DNA of 29,614 nucleotides, from the NCBI GenBank assembly GCA_964423225.1, contig CAYREE010000010.1, positions 1 through 29,614 of the forward strand, read 5' to 3'. How positions within the stretch are numbered: position 1 is the stretch's first letter; each line of letters starts with the position of its first letter. This document shows, one piece after another, positions 8,074-14,884 of the stretch. A program made the position numbers and the translations under genes. The notes beneath the pieces are model-generated. The model was given only the letters and a program-made list of their open reading frames with translations, was not told the origin of the DNA and made no database searches. Source of the stretch: CAYREE01 sp964423225. Its GTDB lineage: Archaea; Altiarchaeota; Altiarchaeia; IMC4; SCGC-AAA252-I15.

Positions 8074-9345
8074 ATGGCTGAGAAACCGCACATAAACCTG
8101 GTATTCATCGGGCACGTAGACCACGGAAAGTCGACTATGGTCGGCAGGCTACTCTACGACCTAGGTGAAGTATCAGAACAGGAAATGAAGAACCTGAAGG
8201 CAGCCGCAGAAAAAGCGGGGAAGGGAACCTTCGAGTTTGCATGGGTTATGGACAACCTCAAGGAAGAGAGGGAAAGAGGAGTTACAATAGACATAGCTCA
8301 TAAGAAATTCGAGACCCAGAAGAACTACTTTACGATAATCGATGCACCAGGCCACAGGGACTTCGTTAAAAACATGATTACAGGAGCATCACAGGCAGAT
8401 GCTGCAATACTCGTCGTTGACGTGAAAGACGGTGTACAACCGCAGACAAAGGAGCACGCGTTCCTTTCTAAAACACTCGGCATCCAACAGTTGATCGTAT
8501 GTGTCAACAAGATGGACGCTGTTAACTACGACGAAGCTGCATACAAGAAGACGAAGGAAGACCTTGAGAACCTCCTTAAAAGCATAGGATACAAGGTGGA
8601 TGAAATACCATTCATCGCGACATCCGCTTTCAATGGAGATAATGTCAAGGAGAAGAGCAGTCAGACACCCTACTATAAAGGCGATCCACTGATTACCGAA
8701 CTGGACAAGTTTACCGCTCCAGAGAAACCAGTAGGTAAGAAATTAAGGGTTCCTGTACAAGACGTCTACACGATCACTGGTGTCGGAACCGTTCCAGTAG
8801 GACGTGTTGAGACCGGAGTCATGAAGCCTGGCGATAAAATCATATTCATGCCAGCAAACGTTACAGGAGAAGTGAAGACCGTTGAAATGCATCACGAACA
8901 ACTTCCAAAGGCAGAGCCCGGTGACAATGTCGGATTCAATGTTAGAGGAATCGGTAAAAACGATGTGAGGCGTGGAGACGTTGTCGGACACGCAGACAAT
9001 GCGCCAACAGTAGCAGAGGAATTCACGGCAAGAATAGTAATCCTACAGCATCCATCAGCAATCACGGTAGGATACACGCCAGTATTCCACTTGCATACGT
9101 CACAGGTTGCATGCACGTTCACAGAACTTGTAAGCAAACTAGACCCGAAGACAGGTGCAGAAAAAGAGAAAAACCCAGAATTCCTAAAGACAGGAGACGT
9201 AGCGGTAGTAAAGATGAGGCCTACAAAACCACTAGTCGCCGAGAAGGCAGAGGACTTCCCACAGCTTGGACGTTTTGCGGTTCGAGACATGGGTGCGACA
9301 GTCGCAGCGGGAATGATAATAGACGTGAAGAAAAAGGATATGTAG
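8074..9345 (+). CDS. tuf: Elongation factor 1-alpha (EF-1A)
   Basis: EF-1A brings aminoacyl-tRNA to the ribosome using GTP. The 423-residue protein shows GHVDHGKST, RERGVTIDIAHKKFET, DAPGHRDFVKNMITGASQAD, NKMDAV and the domain II/III signatures VGTVPVGRVETGVMKPGD and MRPTKPLV. Length and motifs are standard for archaea. An 85-base gap with a TATA box and AT-rich leader separates it from EF-2, so it probably has independent, strong expression. Confidence 0.98.
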   Translation: MAEKPHINLVFIGHVDHGKSTMVGRLLYDLGEVSEQEMKNLKAAAEKAGKGTFEFAWVMDNLKEERERGVTIDIAHKKFETQKNYFTIIDAPGHRDFVKNMITGASQADAAILVVDVKDGVQPQTKEHAFLSKTLGIQQLIVCVNKMDAVNYDEAAYKKTKEDLENLLKSIGYKVDEIPFIATSAFNGDNVKEKSSQTPYYKGDPLITELDKFTAPEKPVGKKLRVPVQDVYTITGVGTVPVGRVETGVMKPGDKIIFMPANVTGEVKTVEMHHEQLPKAEPGDNVGFNVRGIGKNDVRRGDVVGHADNAPTVAEEFTARIVILQHPSAITVGYTPVFHLHTSQVACTFTELVSKLDPKTGAEKEKNPEFLKTGDVAVVKMRPTKPLVAEKAEDFPQLGRFAVRDMGATVAAGMIIDVKKKDM

Positions 9346-9370
9346 AGAATATCCGATTCTTCACAAAAAC

Positions 9371-9380
9371 CTTTTTTTTA
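9371..9380 (+). terminator. T-rich tract between EF-1A and S10
   Basis: CTTTTTTTTA with eight consecutive T follows EF-1A by 25 bases. Archaeal RNA polymerase commonly terminates at such oligo-T tracts without a hairpin. The tract is 14 bases before the S10 ATG, so it may instead be part of an S10 promoter (AAAAACC then T-rich). Sequence alone cannot separate these. Confidence 0.35.
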
Positions 9381-9393
9381 TTATAAATAGAGA

Positions 9394-9702
9394 ATGGAGA
9401 AGGCACGTATAATCTTGATAGGACGGGACGTCAAACAGTTGGAGAATGTATGCGACCAGATAGTCACAGTTACAAAGAAGACTGGGGTAAACTATTCTGG
9501 GCCGATACCTATGCCCACAAGAAATATGAAGATCACCACGAGGAAAAGCCCTGATGGTGAAGGCACAGCTACGTGGGAGCGATGGGAGATGCGCATACAC
9601 AAGAGGTTTGTCGACGTTGACGCAGATGAAAGGAGCCTACGGCAGATAATGAGGATCCAAGTACCTGATGGAGTCCACATCGAGATAGAACTAACAAAAT
9701 AA
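9394..9702 (+). CDS. rpsJ: Small-subunit ribosomal protein uS10 (S10)
   Basis: S10, 102 residues, part of the 30S head. It shows ARIILIGRDVKQLENVCDQI, the GPIPMPTR motif, WERWEMRIHKR and the C-terminal RIQVPDGVHIEIEL. It is the last gene of the translation cluster, as in many archaeal str operons, with 48 bases between it and EF-1A and terminator-like hairpins right after it. Confidence 0.97.
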   Translation: MEKARIILIGRDVKQLENVCDQIVTVTKKTGVNYSGPIPMPTRNMKITTRKSPDGEGTATWERWEMRIHKRFVDVDADERSLRQIMRIQVPDGVHIEIELTK

Positions 9703-9711
9703 AAAAAAAAT

Positions 9712-9768
9712 AGGTCTCTCAGCCTAGACCTTCTCCCCTCAACCTTTTCTTTTTAGTAAAAAGAAAAG
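9712..9768 (+). terminator. Two hairpins closing the translation cluster
   Basis: The first hairpin pairs AGGTCT (9712-9717) with AGACCT (9726-9731). The second pairs CTTTTCTTTTT (9744-9754) with AAAAAGAAAAG (9758-9768), an exact 11-bp inverted repeat around an AGT loop. The T-rich left arm could itself act as an archaeal termination signal for transcripts leaving S10. Confidence 0.55.
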
Positions 9769-9780
9769 AATGACCAAAAC

Positions 9781-9795
9781 AAAAACTTATATACT
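9781..9795 (+). promoter_or_regulatory. Promoter of tRNA-Glu
   Basis: AAAAACTTATATACT matches the archaeal A-rich BRE followed by a TATA box. A start ~25 bases downstream of the box (~9815) would give a 5' leader of about 20 bases before the mature tRNA at 9836. A second AT-rich box at 9818-9827 is too close to the tRNA to be its TATA element. Confidence 0.5.
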
Positions 9796-9835
9796 CTAAA
9801 AACGTATACTAGAAAAGTTAATATATTTACATCTT

Positions 9836-9910
9836 GCTCCCGTAGTGTAGCCCGGCCTATCATTCCGGACTTTCGATCCGGCGACAGGGGTCCGAATCCC
9901 CTCGGGAGCA
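9836..9910 (+). tRNA. tRNA-Glu (anticodon TTC)
   Basis: The acceptor arm GCTCCCG (9836-9842) pairs with CGGGAGC (9903-9909), with discriminator A at 9910. The anticodon stem CCGGA/TCCGG encloses loop CTTTCGA, giving anticodon TTC. The T-arm reads GGGGTCCGAATCCCC. The D-arm (GTGTAGCCCGGCC) resembles archaeal tRNA-Glu. CCA is not encoded. A T-rich stretch (TCTTTTTCTT) follows and may end transcription. Confidence 0.97.
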
Positions 9911-9932
9911 AAATCTTTTTCTTACCTTATTT

Positions 9933-10355
9933 TTAGGCTGAGGATTTCCCTAGGTGTTCTCTGCATTGGTTGTAGTGGACTTCATTCTTGAACTCATTGC
10001 ATACTGAAATGTCTTTTGTCCTTTTGGCTAGATGATGTATACAGAGCCTTTTTTGAACTCTGGGGAGGGCTTTACAGTCTAATACTGTGTTTATCTGGTC
10101 TAGAGTCTTTATTATGCATGATTCTGGATGCATTATAATGTTTGAGTAGTTTTCATATGGTAAATCTTCATTACAGGTATCCAGGTCTCTTTTCTCTAAA
10201 GTCTGGTTTACAAGCATGGATATTTGATTTATCTTGATGGTTGATGTTGTTGTGGTTATGACCCTGTCATTTACTGCAACTTCTTCATTTATGCATCCAG
10301 TTATAACTAGGCTGATTAGTATGATAATGAATCTGAGAAAATCATTGTTTTCCAT
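9933..10355 (-). CDS. Predicted Cys-rich lipoprotein, unknown function
   Basis: I do not recognise the family. The 140-residue product starts with a hydrophobic segment (FLRFIIILISLV) ending in a lipobox-like ITGC, so it is probably exported and lipid-anchored. After a Thr-rich spot (TTTTST) comes a domain with cysteines in a loose repeat (DTCNED, ESCIIK, LDCKALP, RLCIHHLAKRTKDISVC, NQCREHLG), which may form disulfides outside the cell. A TATA-like CATATATTG lies ~30 bases upstream on the minus strand (10382-10389), consistent with a near-leaderless mRNA. It stands alone between tRNA-Glu and a divergent gene. Confidence 0.75.
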   Translation of the reverse strand: MENNDFLRFIIILISLVITGCINEEVAVNDRVITTTTSTIKINQISMLVNQTLEKRDLDTCNEDLPYENYSNIIMHPESCIIKTLDQINTVLDCKALPRVQKRLCIHHLAKRTKDISVCNEFKNEVHYNQCREHLGKSSA

Positions 10356-10485
10356 GATATCTGAATAATTGGGATGGGTTCAATATATGGATACTGGTTT
10401 CATGTATGTAACTTCAATGTTTATTATATCTGGAGGTGTTGTGGTTTGACCACTTTTTATTCTCCATATATCCTTAATATTATTT

Positions 10486-10938
10486 ATGATATTATTCATC
10501 GCGTCTACCAGACCTCAACGGAGTCGTAATCCTGAATATGAGTTTGCAGAACAGATGCAGGATGTTCTTGCCGTAAAACTGAATGTGACTGGTAAAAAGC
10601 CTATCCGTACTGGTATTCCACTTCCTGAGGAACCTATGCTTGAAGCAGGGGCCCCTACATTACTACCTTCAAAAGTCTCCTTTCTACTATATGATAAGAG
10701 GGATGTAGGTCAGACTAAGGGGGATGTGGACTCTTATCCTGCATTAGAGTTTGGGATGACACTTGGTATAGAAAAACCCACAACAGTGTATCTAATGCGT
10801 CTGGGGGATGAGATTAAACCGGATCATCTACTGTCTACGAATCTGGATGGTATACGGGCGATTGGGAAAAAATTGTCTGAGGAAATGTCTGTCCCCTTCC
10901 TGGATGTTACACTTGCAGACGAACACTTGCAGGAATAG
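10486..10938 (+). CDS. Unknown protein, possibly nucleoside deoxyribosyltransferase-like
   Basis: This is a 150-residue protein that I cannot assign firmly. It begins MILFIASTRPQRSRNPEYEFAEQM and has a central VSFLLYDKRDVGQ followed by DSYPALEFGMTLGIEKPTTV. The spacing of Asp, Glu and the following Gly/Lys-Pro resembles the D-x(n)-ELG-x(n)-GKP pattern of nucleoside 2-deoxyribosyltransferase-like folds, but this is weak evidence. There is no signal peptide or membrane segment. TATA-like sequences (CCATATATCC, 10464-10473) lie just upstream. The next gene starts 37 bases after its stop. Confidence 0.75.
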   Translation: MILFIASTRPQRSRNPEYEFAEQMQDVLAVKLNVTGKKPIRTGIPLPEEPMLEAGAPTLLPSKVSFLLYDKRDVGQTKGDVDSYPALEFGMTLGIEKPTTVYLMRLGDEIKPDHLLSTNLDGIRAIGKKLSEEMSVPFLDVTLADEHLQE

Positions 10939-10975
10939 GCTTTATTTTGATATACTACCCTTTAATAAAATTGAT

Positions 10976-11317
10976 ATGGCTGCGACAAGGATTGATGAGC
11001 CGATTCCAAGGGAACGTGGAAAACCAAGAATACAGTTTTTAACAGAGTTATTGCATCATGTTACACGTAGTGATGGTGGAGATGCTATTGATCCTATAAC
11101 CCGGAAGAGGATAACTGGGGGAAGACTATTGAAGGATGATGAGCTTCCTAGTCTTATGGAGCGTGTTGAATCAGATCCGGACCTAGAATATGATGACTTG
11201 AGGACAGCAGTATTGTTCAATAAAGGGAATTATACTCATACAGTCTACGATCTATCCGAAAGAGCGAGAAATCGGCAGATGGAACGGAGGAGGAGAGAAG
11301 CGGTAAAGCATAGATAA
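10976..11317 (+). CDS. Hypothetical basic protein (113 residues)
   Basis: I do not recognise this protein. I place the start at ATG 10976 (MAATRIDEPIPRERGKP) because a TATA-like TTGATATAC lies about 25 bases upstream, as for a leaderless archaeal mRNA. Extending the frame upstream overlaps the previous gene and gives composition unlike a protein. The product is soluble, with an acidic middle (ERVESDPDLEYDDLRTA) and a strongly basic C-terminal helix (RARNRQMERRRREAVKHR) that could bind nucleic acid. No known motif is visible. Confidence 0.7.
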   Translation: MAATRIDEPIPRERGKPRIQFLTELLHHVTRSDGGDAIDPITRKRITGGRLLKDDELPSLMERVESDPDLEYDDLRTAVLFNKGNYTHTVYDLSERARNRQMERRRREAVKHR

Positions 11318-11362
11318 AAAATTTTATGCTTTTAACCTTGTTCTTGTTAATTATATTCTACT

Positions 11363-11572
11363 ATGGGTTTTCTGGATTTTTTAAAGTCTGGATCGAAGAA
11401 GAATCGTTGTGCGCAGTGCAAGAAAGAGGATGTGAAACTACCATTCTCAAAGAAATTGGATGGGAGCATACAGAAGTTCTGTTCTAAGGAATGCAGTAGG
11501 AAATACAGGAAGGAACGGAAGAAGGCAGCTAAAAAACCTCCGGCAAGTACGGGCTCGTCTATGCCTTGGTGA
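11363..11572 (+). CDS. Small zinc-finger protein, MYM/TRASH-like
   Basis: This 69-residue protein has CAQC (residues 16-19) and FCSKEC (39-44) in a treble-clef-like spacing, CxxC-x19-CxxxC. A basic helix KYRKERKKAAKK follows and the protein ends in a Pro/Ser tail. The pattern resembles MYM/TRASH-type zinc-binding modules. DNA, RNA or protein binding would be typical, but the partner is unknown. The T-rich TATA-like stretch at 11323-11336 could drive it. Confidence 0.7.
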   Translation: MGFLDFLKSGSKKNRCAQCKKEDVKLPFSKKLDGSIQKFCSKECSRKYRKERKKAAKKPPASTGSSMPW

Positions 11573-11608
11573 ATACGCTATAAAAAGACACCCTCCAAGT
11601 ATGGTATC

Positions 11609-11812
11609 ATGTATGACCAGCTCCTTTATGCTGTCCCCGGCATACTAGCATTAAGCATGCTATTGGCTGGAATAGTCTACGCATGGTCAAAGAACTCGAA
11701 GGCAGCATTATTGACGATGATAGTATCTTTTCTCACAATGTTCCTGATATTCATACTATTCATATATCTAACATTAGCAGAAACCATGGCAGAATACAAT
11801 AAACTCATCTAA
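11609..11812 (+). CDS. Small membrane protein with two helices
   Basis: A 67-residue protein made almost entirely of two predicted membrane helices: LLYAVPGILALSMLLAGIVYAW, then a short basic loop (SKNSKAA), then MIVSFLTMFLIFILFIYLTLA. The loop charge suggests it faces the cytoplasm. A TATA-like GCTATAAAAAG (11578-11588) about 25 bases upstream supports a leaderless start at this ATG. Function unknown; no recognised family. Confidence 0.65.
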   Translation: MYDQLLYAVPGILALSMLLAGIVYAWSKNSKAALLTMIVSFLTMFLIFILFIYLTLAETMAEYNKLI

Positions 11813-11876
11813 TCGGTTTTTTTAAAAAATAAATTATTCCGAATCTTTTTAATCCTTGTGTTCCATATGATTGTTG

Positions 11877-12557
11877 ATGAAGCTAGGAGTTTTGTTTTCT
11901 GGAGGGAAGGATTCATGCTACGCGACGTATAATGTATTGGATGAGCATGAAGTAGTATGTTTGATAACTCTAGTTTCAAAAAATGATGAAAGCTATATGT
12001 TTCATACTCCAAACATTGATATTACCAGCATGCAGGCAGAAGCTATCGGGCTGCCAATACTATCGTGTATGACAGAAGGTGTGAAAGAAGAGGAACTAAC
12101 AGATCTAAAAGATGTTATTAAGCTGGCTGTCATTGAGTATGGGATTGAGGGGGTAGTGACTGGTGCGATAGCCTCAAAATACCAGGCTGAAAGGATAAAG
12201 AATATATGTAGCGATCTGGGTATAGAATGCATCAATCCTCTTTGGGGTATCGATCAGGTAAAACTTTTACATGATCTAGTTGCAGAAGGATTTGATGTCA
12301 TGATCTGTGGAGTATTTGCGTATGGTTTAAACGAAGATTTGCTTGGAAGCATCATAGATGAGGATGTTATACGCCACTTGGTTGACTTAAAGGAGAAATA
12401 CCAGGTGAATCCTTCAGGCGAAGGAGGAGAGATCGAGACAACGGTGTTAAACGCCCCATACTTTAACAAACAGATAATAATCGATGAATCTAAAATACGA
12501 AAAACAAATGATTCCGGCATATACGTAATTACAAAAGCTCATTTGGAAGACAACTAG
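11877..12557 (+). CDS. dph6: Diphthine--ammonia ligase, Dph6-type ATP pyrophosphatase
   Basis: This is an adenine-nucleotide alpha-hydrolase of the Dph6 family. Dph6 amidates diphthine on EF-2 to diphthamide using ATP and ammonium. The PP-loop LFSGGKDS lies at residues 5-12. Also seen are GIEGVVTGAIASKYQAERI, ECINPLWGID and the family C-terminal signature NPSGEGGEIETTVLNAP. I chose ATG 11877; two in-frame TTG codons directly before it (11871, 11874) are alternatives. The substrate would be His596 of the EF-2 encoded 4 kb upstream. The ammonium-transport operon 2.3 kb downstream may be coincidental. Confidence 0.9.
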   Translation: MKLGVLFSGGKDSCYATYNVLDEHEVVCLITLVSKNDESYMFHTPNIDITSMQAEAIGLPILSCMTEGVKEEELTDLKDVIKLAVIEYGIEGVVTGAIASKYQAERIKNICSDLGIECINPLWGIDQVKLLHDLVAEGFDVMICGVFAYGLNEDLLGSIIDEDVIRHLVDLKEKYQVNPSGEGGEIETTVLNAPYFNKQIIIDESKIRKTNDSGIYVITKAHLEDN

Positions 12558-12591
12558 TTATTTAATGTGTTTGAAAGACATTTCTAAATAT

Positions 12592-13113
12592 ATGAAGATC
12601 GTTAAGATTCGTTCTGCAAATAAAGAGGACTTATCAGGTATCGTTAGGCTTAACCTTGCGTTCGCACAGGAAGGAACTGCAATACATTCTGATAGGAGGA
12701 AGGATTATCTGAGTTTATCTCGATTCTCTCAACGTGTGGAATGCGCAAAGATGCTAAGCAGTAATTTATTCAGGATTTTTATTGCTGAAATGGATGACAA
12801 GATTGTTGGTTTTGTATGTTCTAGCATCATGATCTATAATCCATTCAAGAAGGTCAAAAACTTGTCTAGGATAGACTTGATTGTGGTTGAAAAAAACTTA
12901 AGGCGGCGGGGTATTGGAACAATGCTTTTAGACAAGTCTTTGAACTACCTCGATAAAAAAGAATCTTCCCATGTTCTTGTTGACGTAAAGAAAGGCAATC
13001 CCTCTATGGACTTCTTTGGCAAAAGATATTTCACTAGATTATCATCATCAAGTTTTATTCATGCAGATGGAAGTAAGGAAATCCTCTACCACTTGATACG
13101 TAGAGTATCCTAA
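12592..13113 (+). CDS. GNAT-family N-acetyltransferase
   Basis: This 173-residue protein has the GNAT fold: N-terminal VKIRSANKEDLSGIVRLN, the strand IFIAEMDDKIVGFV, and acetyl-CoA motif A in IDLIVVEKNLRRRGIGTMLLD. The RRGIG loop holds the CoA pyrophosphate. The substrate cannot be predicted; it differs from RimI-type enzymes and the C-terminal part is Ser-rich. I prefer ATG 12592 (MKIVKIRS) to the in-frame ATG 12565, because the fold begins there and an AT-rich box (GTTATTTAATG) lies at the right distance. It converges with the microprotein gene at 13110. Confidence 0.85.
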   Translation: MKIVKIRSANKEDLSGIVRLNLAFAQEGTAIHSDRRKDYLSLSRFSQRVECAKMLSSNLFRIFIAEMDDKIVGFVCSSIMIYNPFKKVKNLSRIDLIVVEKNLRRRGIGTMLLDKSLNYLDKKESSHVLVDVKKGNPSMDFFGKRYFTRLSSSSFIHADGSKEILYHLIRRVS

Positions 13114-13211
13114 TCTTCTTCCTCGTCCTCTTCATCCAGTCCCTTTGCCGTCTCCTCAAGCCCTTTCTTCATAAGGAGTATGCTTGCAAGTGATCCAAGT
13201 GGTCCTATCAT
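13110..13211 (-). CDS. Putative 33-residue microprotein
   Basis: The frame reads MIGPLGSLASILLMKKGLEE and ends in an Asp/Glu run (LDEEDEEED). It has a short hydrophobic N-terminus, an amphipathic middle and a very acidic tail. Support comes from its promoter: an ATTATATA box (13234-13241) lies about 27 bases from the ATG, as expected for a leaderless archaeal mRNA. Its stop overlaps the convergent GNAT stop. Function unknown; it may peripherally bind membranes or a basic partner. Confidence 0.5.
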   Translation of the reverse strand: MIGPLGSLASILLMKKGLEETAKGLDEEDEEED

Positions 13212-13233
13212 ATAATAAAACAAGTTTTACCTG

Positions 13234-13243
13234 ATTATATACT
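13234..13243. promoter_or_regulatory. Shared bidirectional TATA region for pelota and the microprotein
   Basis: ATTATATACT reads as a TATA box on both strands. Its centre is ~27 bases from the microprotein ATG at 13211 (minus strand, leaderless) and ~36 bases from the pelota ATG at 13274 (plus strand, ~10-base leader). Single symmetric boxes like this can drive divergent transcription in archaea. Confidence 0.5.
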
Positions 13244-13273
13244 ATTAATACCTAATTGAATGCTTGCCTTGAA

Positions 13274-14338
13274 ATGAAAATAATATTCAGAGACTTAAAA
13301 CACGGTGTTGTGAAACTTAAGATAGAGTCCCTTGATGACTTATGGTATCTTAGTCAAGTCATCTCTAAAGAAGATCTTGTTAGGAGTAAAACACAGCGCA
13401 GAGTTAAGGATAAGGAGGATTCCCGTAGTAAAGGCGGGGAAAGAAAGACTGTAAGCCTGTCTATCAGGGTTGAAAAGAGCGAATTCAAGAAGGAGACCAG
13501 TTCATTCAGGATATCAGGAACGATAGAGGCAGGTCCTGAAGACCTTGTTGGAATAGGATCATTCCATACTCTTAGCATAGACTCCGATTCATTATTAACA
13601 ATAGTGAAAGGTCGATGGAGTAAGGCAGAGCTTTCACGTCTAGATGATGCTGTTAAATCCTCGACAAGACCTAAGATGATTGTGGCATCCATTGATGGGG
13701 GTGATGTGACTATCGGACTTTTACGCGAATCAGGCATGTCATTCACTGAATTTTCAAGAAATGTTGGGGGAAAATATGATTTGAAAGGCCGGGAAGAACG
13801 GTTGAAGGGATTCTATAGGGAACTTTCAGAATTGTTGATGAATATGACTAAAAGCAATAATGCTTCAGCTATTGTCTTATCAGGTCCTGGTTTCAGCAAG
13901 AATAATGTTTTTAACTATCTGAGGGAGAATAGTCCTGATTTAGCGTCTAAGTGTTTGGTTGAAGATACTGGTAGTAGTGGACGGAATGGTGTTGGCGAGG
14001 TTTTAAAACGTGGTTTAGCTGTTAAGGCTTCCGAGCAGTTGAATTCTATCCGTGACGCGAGGCTTATGGAATCGGTGTTGGTAAATATTGGAAATGGTGA
14101 GGGTAAGGTAGCTTATGGTTTGGATGAGGTTAAGAAAGCGATTAAGGCTAGGGCTGTGGAGACTTTATTGGTCTCAGATATTTTTTTCTTTGAGAAAAGA
14201 GGTTTTGCAGAATCTTTAATGTCTGATGTTGGATCTTCTAAGGGAGTAGTACACATTGTGAACTCTGAGGGTGAGGCTGGAAAGCAGCTGGATTCGCTTG
14301 GCGGTGTTGCCGCTCTCCTAAGATTTCCTATAAGCTAG
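13274..14338 (+). CDS. pelA: Pelota (Dom34) mRNA surveillance protein
   Basis: Pelota recognises stalled ribosomes and, with aABCE1 and EF-1A-type GTPases, splits them. The 354-residue product starts with the family signature MKIIFRDLKHGVVKLKIESL, then DDLWYLSQVI. The central domain shows IVASIDGGDVTIGLL and AIVLSGPGF, and the L30e-like C-terminal domain has AVETLLVSDIFFF and ending GGVAALLRFPI. I start at ATG 13274; the in-frame TTG at 13256 would add residues before the conserved start. It overlaps the convergent zinc-ribbon gene by 4 bases. Confidence 0.95.
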   Translation: MKIIFRDLKHGVVKLKIESLDDLWYLSQVISKEDLVRSKTQRRVKDKEDSRSKGGERKTVSLSIRVEKSEFKKETSSFRISGTIEAGPEDLVGIGSFHTLSIDSDSLLTIVKGRWSKAELSRLDDAVKSSTRPKMIVASIDGGDVTIGLLRESGMSFTEFSRNVGGKYDLKGREERLKGFYRELSELLMNMTKSNNASAIVLSGPGFSKNNVFNYLRENSPDLASKCLVEDTGSSGRNGVGEVLKRGLAVKASEQLNSIRDARLMESVLVNIGNGEGKVAYGLDEVKKAIKARAVETLLVSDIFFFEKRGFAESLMSDVGSSKGVVHIVNSEGEAGKQLDSLGGVAALLRFPIS

Positions 14339-14619
14339 CGTTTACGCTTACCCTTTTTTCCACCGTCTCTGTCTACCCATACTGCTGATGCGTCATGCGT
14401 GTCCATGTAATGCTGGTATTTCTTGTCGTCTATTGTCTCAGCTTCTTCTTCTCCTGGTGCTGTCAGATTTTGGTATAAGGAGACTTCCTGCTCATACCGG
14501 TTCTGCTCCTTTTTCGCATGTTTGTTTTTGTCATGTGTTATGACTTTCCTGCAGTTATCGCAGACTTGTAGTCCGGGTTTGTATAAGGGTTTTCCACATC
14601 TTCCGCAATTAAAACTCAA
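14335..14619 (-). CDS. Zinc-ribbon protein, unknown function
   Basis: I place the start at TTG 14619, where AGGTG lies 8 bases upstream and the protein begins directly with its zinc ribbon (SFNCGRCGKP then LQVCDNCRKV). A longer ATG frame from 14676 adds 19 residues and runs into the promoter region. After the ribbon come a Lys-rich, helix-prone segment (KNKHAKKEQNRYEQEVSLYQ), an acidic stretch (GEEEAETIDDKK) and a basic end (GGKKGKRKR). The 94-residue product is probably a nucleic-acid or ribosome-associated protein, but the family is not recognised. Confidence 0.65.
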   Translation of the reverse strand: MSFNCGRCGKPLYKPGLQVCDNCRKVITHDKNKHAKKEQNRYEQEVSLYQNLTAPGEEEAETIDDKKYQHYMDTHDASAVWVDRDGGKKGKRKR

Positions 14620-14676
14620 CCTAATACACCTGTTTTTTTTATTGTAAGGAAAGCTATAAAAATGATACAGTATCAA

Positions 14677-14884
14677 AAGACTTTTTTATATTATAATATA
14701 AGATTTTTCTATACTATATAATCTTGGTTAATATTATATAATTCAACCGTTTTTTATACATGGTTATCTATTCAATTATTATCATTATTTTTATAAATTT
14801 CATCAATAAAACATTATATTTTTATATAAATTATGCACAATACTAATAATAAATTGATTATTTATTCAATTATGAGGTGATGAT
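14677..14884 (+). promoter_or_regulatory. AT-rich control region upstream of the ammonium operon
   Basis: This ~200-base stretch is extremely AT-rich and holds no gene. Several TATA-like boxes occur; TTTATATAAA at 14821-14830 is best placed, giving a start near 14855 and a ~30-base leader. The leader ends with a strong GAGGTGAT (14874-14881) three bases before the amt ATG. An 11-base sequence TATTCAATTAT appears twice (near 14769 and 14863), and a palindromic TATATTATAATATA lies near 14690. These could bind a nitrogen regulator, but I see no GGAA-N8-TTCC NrpR-type operator. Confidence 0.45.

Noticed and set aside
10441..10453. GTGGT-TTG-ACCAC inverted repeat followed by T-rich sequence
   Set aside because: A 5-bp stem only; it lies upstream of the 10486 gene with no transcript expected to end there. 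It could be an operator, but the evidence is too thin.
14677..14884. NrpR-type nitrogen operator before amt
   Set aside because: No GGAA-N8-TTCC-like palindrome is visible; only AT-rich repeats.
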